Below are positions 1 to 5,989 of a stretch of DNA of 7,231 nt, piece after piece (positions within the stretch are counted from its first letter, which is position 1; each line of letters opens with the position of its first letter). The stretch covers positions 1 to 7,231 of the forward strand of contig JAFDHU010000065.1 in NCBI GenBank assembly GCA_019308625.1, read 5' to 3'. Made by a program: the position numbers and the translations under genes. The DNA is from Deltaproteobacteria bacterium (lineage in GTDB: Bacteria > Desulfobacterota > Desulfobaccia > Desulfobaccales > 0-14-0-80-60-11). The notes beneath the pieces were generated by a model. That model did no database searches. It was not told where the DNA came from and was given only the letters and a program-made list of their open reading frames with translations.

Positions 1-902
1 TACCCCTTGCGGGGGTGGGTACGGTCATATTCCTCCAGCAGATGATCCAGGTTGAGGTGCAGGTACCGCTGGGTGCTGGAGATGCTGGCATGTCCCAAGA
101 GCTCCTGCACCGTGCGCAAATCCGCGCCCCCCTCCAGCAAGTGGGTGGCGAAGCTGTGACGCAGGGCGTGTGGAGTCAGCCCCCCGGGCAGGCCCGCTTT
201 CCGGGCCCAGGTCTCCACCACCCGGGCAATGCCCCGGGTGCTGAGAGGGCCGCCCAAGCGGTTGAGAAACAGGGCCGTCACCTGGCTTCTCCGGCGCCGT
301 AGCAGGGCCTCCCGGAGAGGGAGATAGCCGGCCAGGGCCTCCCGGGCCGGTCTTCCCAGGAAGGCCAAGCGTTCCTTGGCGCCCTTGCCCCACACCCGCA
401 GGACCCCGTCTTCCAGCCGAACGTCCTCCCGCTGCAGACCGGCCAGCTCCGACAGACGCAGACCGGCGGCATAGAACAATTCCAGAATGGCCCGGTCCCG
501 CCGGCTGAGAAAATCGTCGGCCCCCCGCCCTTGGCCCAGAAGGTGAAACACCTCATCCACCGTCAGAAAGGGGGGCAGGTGCTTGGCTGCTTTCGGGGTG
601 GGCGCCAGGCGGGCCGGGTTGGCCTCCATCACCCCGCACCGCTGCAGATACTTGAAAAACGTCCGCAGGGTGGAGAGCTTGCGGGCCACGGTGGTTTTGC
701 GGCGCCCCTGCATGGCTTGGGCCAAAAACGGGCGCAAGTGGCGATAAGTGGCCTCCTGCAGGGGAACATCCGGGTAGCGCTCTTCCCAGAAATTCAAAAA
801 CTGCATCAGATCCAGGCGATAGTTCCGTAAGGTGTGGGGCGACATCTGCCGCTCCACCTTGAGATAACGCAAAAAATCCTCCAGATACTCCGTGTGGCCC
901 AT
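1..902 (-). CDS. xerC: Tyrosine recombinase XerC (stop codon at the window edge)
   Basis: Site-specific tyrosine recombinase that, with XerD, resolves chromosome dimers at dif near division. The frame gives 300 residues from ATG 902. The last two bases in the window read TA, so the next base probably completes a TAA or TAG stop after the C-terminus EYDRTHPRKG. The N-terminal SAM-like core-binding domain spans about residues 1-90 (SPHTLRNYRLDL). The catalytic domain follows with all expected residues: R149 (GLRLSEL), K173 (GKGAKER), H245 and R248 (HALRHSFATHLL), H271 (LLGHAS) and nucleophile Y280 (TQRYLHL). The spacing matches E. coli XerC closely, and the YDxxHPR tail favours XerC over XerD. 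ATG 902 is the only plausible start: an in-frame TGA lies 36 nt upstream, and an AGGA sits 5 nt before the ATG. The gene lies 224 bp downstream of the kinase on the same strand. XerC is my call rather than a generic integrase because no phage or integron genes are visible. Confidence 0.93.
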   Translation of the reverse strand, partial: MGHTEYLEDFLRYLKVERQMSPHTLRNYRLDLMQFLNFWEERYPDVPLQEATYRHLRPFLAQAMQGRRKTTVARKLSTLRTFFKYLQRCGVMEANPARLAPTPKAAKHLPPFLTVDEVFHLLGQGRGADDFLSRRDRAILELFYAAGLRLSELAGLQREDVRLEDGVLRVWGKGAKERLAFLGRPAREALAGYLPLREALLRRRRSQVTALFLNRLGGPLSTRGIARVVETWARKAGLPGGLTPHALRHSFATHLLEGGADLRTVQELLGHASISSTQRYLHLNLDHLLEEYDRTHPRKG

Positions 903-913
903 GCCGTCCTGGA

Positions 914-936
914 GGAGGGCGCTCCGGGCGCCCTCC
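914..936 (-). other. GC-rich hairpin in the xerC leader
   Basis: Perfect 9-bp stem (914-922 pairing with 928-936) with a 5-nt loop. In the predicted xerC mRNA it ends 11 nt before the ATG. It contains a GGAGG that could otherwise look like a ribosome-binding site. No T-tract follows it on the minus strand, so it is not an intrinsic terminator. It may affect translation initiation of xerC; that role is inferred from position only. Confidence 0.5.
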
Positions 937-957
937 GGTCATTTTCTGAATTTTTAT

Positions 958-985
958 ATCATATCATGCATTTATCCATATGCAA
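958..985 (-). promoter_or_regulatory. Candidate sigma70 promoter for xerC
   Basis: On the minus strand the -35 box is TTGCAT (985-980) and the -10 box is TATGAT (963-958), with a 16-nt spacer, in the only AT-rich stretch of the gap. The predicted leader to ATG 902 is about 50 nt and includes the hairpin at 914-936. The spacer plus the box edges form an imperfect inverted repeat (967-984, 6 of 7 arm positions paired), a possible operator. Confidence 0.5.
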
Positions 986-1126
986 GTTTGCTGCTGCTCT
1001 GTAAACCTCATTTTTTTCCCGCTCCGGCTGCTGGCACAGGTTTTCAGATTCTGGCGGTGGGAAGGAAACTAAAAGGATGGAGCCGCCCCATAAGCTGCAC
1101 CCGGGGCCATGGGAGAGGTGAATAAT

Positions 1127-3925
1127 TCAGGCCCGGCCTTTGGCCAGGGCTTCGGATAAGCGCTGGGACAGGACTTCCAGGGGATAGGGCTTGGCCAGAA
1201 AATTGACCCCTGGCGGCAGTTCGTGTTCCTGCCTTTCGCTGTAGCCGCTGCATAAAAGCACCGGCACCTGGGGATTCAGGGCCCGCAGTCGCTCCAGGGT
1301 TTGCAGGCCGTTCAAGCCGGGCATGATGAGGTCCAGGAGCACCAGGTCTATTTCTGCCCCCCGTTCCTGGAAGATTTCCAGGGCATCCTCGCCACTGGCG
1401 GCCTCCAGGGCCTGGTAGCCCAGCTTTTGCAATAGCTTTACTGCCACCCGACGCAACAGGGGTTCGTCATCCACCACCAAGACGGTGCCCTGCCCGGTGA
1501 TGATTTGCTGGCCTTCCAGGGGCACCAGCGTCTGGGCCGGGGCTGGGCTGGCCGGCAGGTAGATATCAAACCTGGCCCCCTGGCCCTTTTCACTCCACAC
1601 CCGGATGGCCCCCCGGTGATTTTTGACGATGCGGCAGGCGGAAGCCAAGCCCAAGCCGCTGCCTTCCCCCGGCTTCTTGGTGGTGAAGAAGGGCTCAAAT
1701 AAATGGGCCAGGGTCTCTGCATCCATTCCCTCGCCGGTATCTATTACCGACAGGCAGAGGTAGCTGCCAGACCGAATTTCAAAGTGGCAATCCTTCCAGC
1801 CTTCCACCTCCAGTAGCCGGGTCCGGACGGTGATTTCTCCGCCCTGGGGCATGGCCTGCCAGGCGTTGATCAGCAGGTTCATGAGCACCTGCTGCATCTG
1901 GCTGGGGTCCACTTCCACCGCCGGCAGATGGGGGGCCAGGTCTTTATGGACCCTAACCTCGCGGCGGGCCCGGGCAAACATATCCACGGTGAATTCCACC
2001 AGGTTGTTGAGGTCCAGGGGCCGGGTCTCCTCTCCCAGACCGCGGCGGAAGGACAGGAGCTTGCGGGTGATTTCCCGGCCGTGGCGCACTTGCCGTTCAA
2101 TTTCCTTCAGATCGGCATAAAAGGGATGCTCAGGGCTGGTTTTGGAGAGCATCAAAGTGGTCAGGCCCATGACCACCATCAACAGATTATTGAAATTGTG
2201 GGCCAACCCGGCGGCCAGAGTGGCGATGGCTTCCTGCTTTTGGGCTGCCTCCAATTGGCGCCGCAGGCTGATTTCTTCACTGATGTTGCTGCTTAAGGCC
2301 ACTGATCCCAGCACCTCTCCTTGTTCCCCGTAGAGTTTGCGGATGGAGAGTCGGGCCGGCACCGGATAGCCGTCCCGGTGCCGGAGATTGACCTGGAAAT
2401 TGATGACCTCGCCGCGCCGCCGCAATTCGGCCATCACCTGGCTCATCTCGGTCTCATCAGTGTAGATCATGGAGAAGTGCCGGTCCAGAAGCTCTTCCGG
2501 GGAATAACCGTACTCCAACTGGATTTGGGGGTTGATATGGGTAAAAAGGCCGTCCCGGTTCACCACCGCCAGAGCCAGGGGCGCGGCTTCAAGGATCTGG
2601 TTCAGGAAATGGGAGGTCTGGGCCAGCTCCCGCTGCATCTGTCGGAAGGCAGTGATGTCCCGGGCCACCAGCACCGCCCCGGTAATTTTTCCGGCCCGGC
2701 TGTGCAGCAGATTGAGGGAGCCCAGAAAGATCCGGCCTTGGTCTTCCCAGTAAAACTCCTGCCGGTCCCTCACCTGTCTGGAATTGTCCGGGGAGTTGGG
2801 GAAAAAGCGCTGGGTCTCTGCCAGTTGGGCCATTAATTCGCGGCAGGGCCGGCCGCAAGCCTCCTCCGGAGATATCCCCAGGTAAGCGGCCGCGGCCTGA
2901 TTGAGCCGCACCAGGCGCTGGTCGGTGTCCATGACCATAATCAGGTCCGGGATGATGTCAAAGGTGGTCTCCCACTCATCCTTGGAGATGGTGTTCTCCT
3001 GCAGGCTGGCGGCCATCCGGTTCAGGGTCTCGGCCAACTGGGCCAGTTCCTGGGTGACCAGACCTGAAAGGCGGTAATCCAGGTCTCCGGCATTATAGGC
3101 AGCCACCGCCCGGCTCAACTGGTGCACATCCTGGGTCAGGCCTCGCATCAGGGTCAAACACAGGGCAAACCCCACCAGACTGAAAAAGGCCAGCACCAGG
3201 ATAAGGTGCTGATGGAATCGGCGGAGCCGGACACTCAACCAGAGCCGGATGCGGTTCCAGGCGGAGCGATAGGCTTCATAGGGGCCCGGTGCTGCTGCAG
3301 CTTCAGAGGGCCCGAGGGGGGCCCCCACCAGGAGCCGCCGGCCGTCAGGCAGGGGCACGCTGACAGGGGCCAGCAGCACCTGTTCCTGACCAGCCTCAGG
3401 TGTTCTGCTGGCTTCCGGGTTCCCTCCCCGCGCCCTTGCCACAGTTTTGCCGGGCCCGGGATAAATTGCGGCCATCTCCCGTCCTTCCCATTCCTTTCGG
3501 CGGTGCAGGAGGATTTTCCCGGTGTGGGGCTCCACCAGGAAGGTCTCTCCGGCCGGGCCCACCGGCTGAAGGGCCACGGCCCGGAATTCGGGATTTTGGA
3601 AAAGGACCGGCACAGGCACATGCCCGTTTTTTTGCAGAAATTCGGCCACCTCGGCGGCCACCCGGAAAATCGCCGGGAGCGCCCGGGAGTGAGGCCGGTT
3701 TACAGTCGGCAGAACCTGTTCTGGCAGCACCAAGTTTGACAACGACCGGTTGATTTCTTTCTGCAAGGTGTAAGAGGCCAGGGTGAGGGTGAGGAAGATA
3801 GTGCAAAACGGCAGGAAGCAGGCCAAAATGGCCAGCAGCAGGATCCTGGAGCGAAAGGTCATCCTCTGCGGCGATCTCAAGCGCCGGAGCACCGTCGCGT
3901 CCGCTCCCTCTCGGTTAAGTGCCAT
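1127..3925 (-). CDS. Membrane-bound PAS hybrid sensor histidine kinase with C-terminal receiver
   Basis: Two-component hybrid kinase, 932 residues, in the inner membrane. In order: TM1 about 28-52; a periplasmic sensor about 53-238 with a Cache-like stretch (ETFLVEPHTGKILL, 127-140); TM2 about 240-261; HAMP about 262-312; PAS about 320-425; PAS about 438-550; HisKA with H576 (AHNFNN); and HATPase_c with N box N683/N687, G1 DTGEG (729-733), F box EPFFTTK and G2 GEGSGLGLA (753-761). A receiver domain follows at about 813-928, with acidic D819/D820, phosphoacceptor D865 (LLDLIMPG), S893 and K912. The kinase core is NtrB-like (HisKA with HxFNN). The residue after the phospho-His is Asn rather than the usual acidic one. 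There is no HPt or output domain, and no separate response regulator in the window, so the partner is unknown. ATG 3925 has a weak AAGGG before it. ATG 3862 (residue 22), just before TM1, is an alternative start but its purine run abuts the ATG. The ligand cannot be read from sequence. Confidence 0.93.
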   Translation of the reverse strand: MALNREGADATVLRRLRSPQRMTFRSRILLLAILACFLPFCTIFLTLTLASYTLQKEINRSLSNLVLPEQVLPTVNRPHSRALPAIFRVAAEVAEFLQKNGHVPVPVLFQNPEFRAVALQPVGPAGETFLVEPHTGKILLHRRKEWEGREMAAIYPGPGKTVARARGGNPEASRTPEAGQEQVLLAPVSVPLPDGRRLLVGAPLGPSEAAAAPGPYEAYRSAWNRIRLWLSVRLRRFHQHLILVLAFFSLVGFALCLTLMRGLTQDVHQLSRAVAAYNAGDLDYRLSGLVTQELAQLAETLNRMAASLQENTISKDEWETTFDIIPDLIMVMDTDQRLVRLNQAAAAYLGISPEEACGRPCRELMAQLAETQRFFPNSPDNSRQVRDRQEFYWEDQGRIFLGSLNLLHSRAGKITGAVLVARDITAFRQMQRELAQTSHFLNQILEAAPLALAVVNRDGLFTHINPQIQLEYGYSPEELLDRHFSMIYTDETEMSQVMAELRRRGEVINFQVNLRHRDGYPVPARLSIRKLYGEQGEVLGSVALSSNISEEISLRRQLEAAQKQEAIATLAAGLAHNFNNLLMVVMGLTTLMLSKTSPEHPFYADLKEIERQVRHGREITRKLLSFRRGLGEETRPLDLNNLVEFTVDMFARARREVRVHKDLAPHLPAVEVDPSQMQQVLMNLLINAWQAMPQGGEITVRTRLLEVEGWKDCHFEIRSGSYLCLSVIDTGEGMDAETLAHLFEPFFTTKKPGEGSGLGLASACRIVKNHRGAIRVWSEKGQGARFDIYLPASPAPAQTLVPLEGQQIITGQGTVLVVDDEPLLRRVAVKLLQKLGYQALEAASGEDALEIFQERGAEIDLVLLDLIMPGLNGLQTLERLRALNPQVPVLLCSGYSERQEHELPPGVNFLAKPYPLEVLSQRLSEALAKGRA

Positions 3926-3954
3926 GAAACCCTTAAATCCCGGCGCGCTACACG

Positions 3955-3977
3955 CCCTTTCGCCCGCCCCCTCCCCC
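3955..3977 (-). other. Canonical G-quadruplex motif in the kinase leader
   Basis: On the minus strand the order is G5, one base, G5, one base, G3, five bases, G3. On the plus strand these are C-runs at 3973-3977, 3967-3971, 3963-3965 and 3955-3957. This satisfies the standard G3+N1-7 rule with very short loops. It lies 30-52 nt upstream of the kinase ATG, within the predicted 5' leader if the promoter at 4025-4054 is used. Formation and any regulatory effect are inferred. Confidence 0.5.
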
Positions 3978-4024
3978 GGAGAGCAATCGCCCTGTTATCC
4001 CTTTCGGCTGCGGGTCCGGCTAAC

Positions 4025-4054
4025 TTTATGGTTTTTTTCCAAATAAAATGACAA
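4025..4054 (-). promoter_or_regulatory. Candidate promoter for the hybrid kinase
   Basis: On the minus strand TTGTCA (4054-4049, 5 of 6 to the -35 consensus) and CATAAA (4030-4025, 4 of 6 to the -10 consensus) are separated by 18 nt of A/T-rich sequence. This is the best sigma70-like pair upstream of the kinase. It would give a leader of about 90-95 nt carrying the G-quadruplex motif. The -10 is weak, so this is tentative. Confidence 0.33.
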
Positions 4055-4234
4055 AGGAGATGAACCGAAAAATTTACGGGAGGCAGCAGCGGTGGGGGTT
4101 CCGTACAGAAAAAATACTGGAATTTCCCAGCCTGGTTCCCAGGCCAGCGGCGTTGCCCCATAGAACCGGGCGGCTTCAGCTCTGTAAATGCAGGAGTGGC
4201 AAAAAATCAGGATGAGGGGAGGGCTAAGGGTCTC

Positions 4235-4258
4235 GTCCCCCGGGCTACCCCGGGGGAC
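4235..4258. repeat. Perfect 10-bp inverted repeat (strong hairpin)
   Basis: GTCCCCCGGG at 4235-4244 pairs fully with CCCGGGGGAC at 4249-4258 around a 4-nt loop. Nine of the ten pairs are G-C except one T-A, so it would be very stable in RNA from either strand. No T-run follows directly on either strand (the nearest is a T6 about 27 nt beyond it on the minus strand), so an ordinary intrinsic terminator is not supported. It could be a dispersed palindromic element, an RNA-stabilising hairpin or part of an RNA gene. Confidence 0.6.
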
Positions 4259-4349
4259 CGGGGGAGGACGGCAAAGGGAGGCAGGAAAAGTAAAACCGGA
4301 AGTGAATCCGAAGTCATGGCGTGGTCACCGACCACCGTCCGGAATTTAT

Positions 4350-4376
4350 AAAGAAAAGGTCTGCCGCAATCGGGAC
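4350..4376 (-). terminator. Probable intrinsic terminator of the ABM gene
   Basis: Three bases past the ABM gene stop, the minus strand can form GTC-CCG, a 4-nt loop, then CGG, a 2-nt bulge and GAC (4376 to 4359). It is followed by CTTTTCTTT (4358-4350). The stem is short and bulged, so efficiency is uncertain, but position and U-rich tail fit a Rho-independent terminator. Confidence 0.35.
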
Positions 4377-4379
4377 TGC

Positions 4380-4661
4380 TCAGTAAGTGAAAATGCGCAT
4401 CCGGGTGGGGGCCTCCAGCAAAGTGTCAATCTCGGCGGCCAGGGTTTTGCGCTCCTGACTGCCGTACCAGGCCTGCCAATGCTCCAGGCTCTCCCAGGTG
4501 CTGATTACCAGATAATAATTAGGATCGTCCAGGGCATGCAGGGTCTCCCCCGAGATGTAGCCCGGCTGCTGCATGGCCAGGACCCGCATTTGCCGCAGGA
4601 GCCGCACGATTTCTCCCACCTGTTTCCCCTTGATGGTTCTTTCCAACAATACCTTGACCAT
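4380..4661 (-). CDS. Small ABM-domain (antibiotic biosynthesis monooxygenase-like) protein
   Basis: A 93-residue protein made of one ferredoxin-like ABM domain (PF03992 type). The pattern is an N-terminal strand (MVKVLLERTI), a helix about 13-30, then PGYISGETL (33-41), LVISTWESLEHWQAW (51-65) and a C-terminal strand. The TW...W...W segment with W56, W62 and W65 is the family hallmark. Relatives are small dimeric proteins, some being quinol or heme monooxygenases and many of unknown function, so no reaction can be assigned. It has no signal peptide and is likely cytoplasmic. A strong AGAGGAGG ends about 4 nt before ATG 4661, which fixes the start. It is transcribed alone, divergent from the dGTPase operon across 157 bp. 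An AT-rich stretch with TATAAG on its strand (4727-4722) could be its -10, but no clear -35 is seen. A putative terminator follows the stop. Confidence 0.85.
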   Translation of the reverse strand: MVKVLLERTIKGKQVGEIVRLLRQMRVLAMQQPGYISGETLHALDDPNYYLVISTWESLEHWQAWYGSQERKTLAAEIDTLLEAPTRMRIFTY

Positions 4662-4772
4662 GCTTCCTCCTCTGCCGGTCCCGGGCCGGCTGTGGCGGCG
4701 GCGCCTCTTTCATTTTTTTTATCTTATAAAATACCCGGAGAGAAATCCAGGTCCGGCTCAGATTCCGGCCTC

Positions 4773-4801
4773 TTGAGTAGGGGCCTTCCCTGTGCTATTA
4801 T
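4773..4801 (+). promoter_or_regulatory. Sigma70-type promoter of the dGTPase operon
   Basis: TTGAGT (4773-4778) and TATTAT (4796-4801) are separated by exactly 17 nt, a close match to the housekeeping consensus. Transcription would begin near 4808, leaving a leader of only about 11 nt that is essentially the ribosome-binding site. This argues against the GTG at 4792 as a start, since it lies within the -10 region. The -35 box sits in the centre of a near-palindrome (GGCCTC...GGGGCC, 4767-4785), a weak operator candidate. Confidence 0.65.
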
Positions 4802-4818
4802 TTTTTGGGGGGAGAGCA

Positions 4819-5982
4819 ATGGTCAATCTGGGGGAACTTCGCCGCCGTCTGGATCAGGAAGAGGACACCTGGCTTTCCCCCTACGCCACCAAAAGCTCCC
4901 AAGCCATCCGCCGCCGCTTTGAGGAACGCATCGCCGAAGGCCACCGCCAGAACTTTGCGGTGGATGCCGACCGTATCCTGCACTCCCGGGCCTATACCCG
5001 CTACATTGACAAAACCCAGGTTTTTTACCTCATTGAAAACGAGCACATCAGTCACCGGGTGCTGCACGTCCAGTTGCTTTCCAAGATCTCCCGGACCATC
5101 GGCCGCTATCTGCGCTTAAACGAGGACCTGCTGGAGGCCATCGCCCTGGGCCATGACATCGGGCACCCGCCTTTCGGCCACGACGGGGAGCGCATCCTGT
5201 CCAGGCTGTGCCAAGCCCACGGCATCGGCCCTTTCCTGCACAGCATTCAGGGTGTGCAGTTCCTGGACCGGGTGGAGAAAGGTGGCCGCGGCCTGAATCT
5301 TTCCCTGCAGGTGCTGGACGGTATTCTCTGCCATGACGGCGAAACCCACCTGGAGCGCCTGGCCCCGGACCGGGAAAAGACCTTTGACCGGCTGGAAGAG
5401 GAAATCCGCCTGAAACTGGCCGATCCGCACATCCCCCTCAAACCCATGACCCTGGAAGGCTGCGTGGTGCGGCTGGCGGATACCATCGCCTATATCGGCC
5501 GGGACCTGGAGGACGCCATTGTGCTCAATCTGATTAAGCGGGACGACCTGCCGGCGGTGGTTAAGGAGCGATTGGGGCGCACCAACGGAGCCATTGTGTA
5601 TACCCTGGTCACCGACCTTATCGCCCACAGCTATCAGAAGAATTATGTGGGTTACAGTCCTGAGGTGGGCCAGGCCCTGAAGGTTTTGCGGGACTTCAAT
5701 TATGAATGCATTTACAACAACCCCCGCATCAAGCAGGAGACCGGCAAGATTGAAGCCTTGTGTGAGGCTCTTTTTGCACGGTTTTTGCAGGATTTGAAGA
5801 ACGAGCGGCGCTCCTCCCCTATTTGGGAGGAATTTCTCTCCCAAATGGACGCCGCCTATCTGGAGAAGCATCAACCGGCGGAAATCGTCCGGGATTTCAT
5901 TGCTTCCATGACCGACGCCTTTTTTCTCAGGCAGTGCCAGGAGCTGTTTTTCCCTCAGACGCTGCCACCGAAATTTACTTAA
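4819..5982 (+). CDS. dgt: HD-domain deoxyguanosinetriphosphate triphosphohydrolase (dGTPase-like)
   Basis: Predicted cytoplasmic enzyme that hydrolyses dGTP or other dNTPs to the deoxynucleoside and triphosphate, controlling dNTP pools. The 387 residues include the family entry motif DADRILHSRAYTRYIDKTQVF-like segment (49-69) and the HD metal site: H79 (ISHRVLH), H112-D113 (GHDIGHPPFGHDGE) and D221 (RLADTIAYIGRDLED). The length fits the shorter bacterial dGTPase-like type rather than the 505-residue E. coli Dgt, so the preferred nucleotide may differ. ATG 4819 is chosen because GGGGGGAGAG precedes it at good spacing and the upstream in-frame GTG 4792 lies in the promoter. It is the first gene of a three-gene plus-strand operon; the next ATG is 7 nt after its TAA. 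The family is also known in some antiphage systems acting by dNTP depletion, but nothing else here supports a defence role. Confidence 0.9.
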   Translation: MVNLGELRRRLDQEEDTWLSPYATKSSQAIRRRFEERIAEGHRQNFAVDADRILHSRAYTRYIDKTQVFYLIENEHISHRVLHVQLLSKISRTIGRYLRLNEDLLEAIALGHDIGHPPFGHDGERILSRLCQAHGIGPFLHSIQGVQFLDRVEKGGRGLNLSLQVLDGILCHDGETHLERLAPDREKTFDRLEEEIRLKLADPHIPLKPMTLEGCVVRLADTIAYIGRDLEDAIVLNLIKRDDLPAVVKERLGRTNGAIVYTLVTDLIAHSYQKNYVGYSPEVGQALKVLRDFNYECIYNNPRIKQETGKIEALCEALFARFLQDLKNERRSSPIWEEFLSQMDAAYLEKHQPAEIVRDFIASMTDAFFLRQCQELFFPQTLPPKFT

Positions 5983-5989
5983 GGCCGTC

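Larger units (their letters stand above)
3926..4379. other. 454-bp region without a supportable gene
   Basis: Between the kinase start and the end of the small ABM gene I see no convincing coding frame. The stretch holds the kinase leader and candidate promoter (3926-4054), a GCCTGG/CCAGGC hairpin with a 3-nt loop (4130-4144), three close G-runs on the plus strand (4216-4230), a perfect 10-bp hairpin (4235-4258), a GTGGTC/GACCAC hairpin (4321-4335) and a probable terminator of the ABM gene (4350-4376). From 4055 to 4349 nothing has an assigned role. It does not resemble a tRNA, tmRNA, 6S, SRP or RNase P RNA that I can recognise. Confidence 0.6.

Noticed and set aside
1085..1107. GCCCC/GGGGC stem as a terminator of the kinase gene
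   Set aside because: Only 5 bp with a 13-nt loop, and the T-run (CCTTTTAG) lies about 10 nt beyond it. Too weak to call.
3122..3739. 205-residue plus-strand open frame
   Set aside because: It is antisense to the sensor region of the hybrid kinase. Low-complexity His/Gln/Gly/Pro composition is typical of a shadow frame.
3986..4003. 15 of 18 match to the I-SceI homing endonuclease site (core CCCTGTTATCCCT)
   Set aside because: No homing endonuclease or intron is present, and the similarity traces to a motif also found in 23S rRNA whose flanks are not matched here. Most likely coincidence.
4048..4215. 55-codon plus-strand frame (ATG 4048 to TGA 4215) in the non-coding block
   Set aside because: ATG 4048 lacks a ribosome-binding site, the internal ATG 4060 has AAAGGAG directly abutting it with no spacing, and the Arg/Lys/Pro-rich product is not recognised.
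4321..4335. GTGGTC/GACCAC hairpin as a terminator
   Set aside because: The 6-bp stem with a 3-nt loop has no T-tract on either strand. It is noted only as a structure in the non-coding block.
4792..4818. GTG 4792 as an upstream start for the dGTPase
   Set aside because: It falls just before and within the predicted -10 region, has no ribosome-binding site, and would add nine residues (GTG-encoded Met, then LLFFGGRA) not expected in the family.
4188..4922. 244-residue plus-strand open frame
   Set aside because: It runs antisense through the ABM gene and out of frame into the dGTPase start, has no ribosome-binding site, and its composition (Gly/Ser/Pro-rich) has no recognisable domain.
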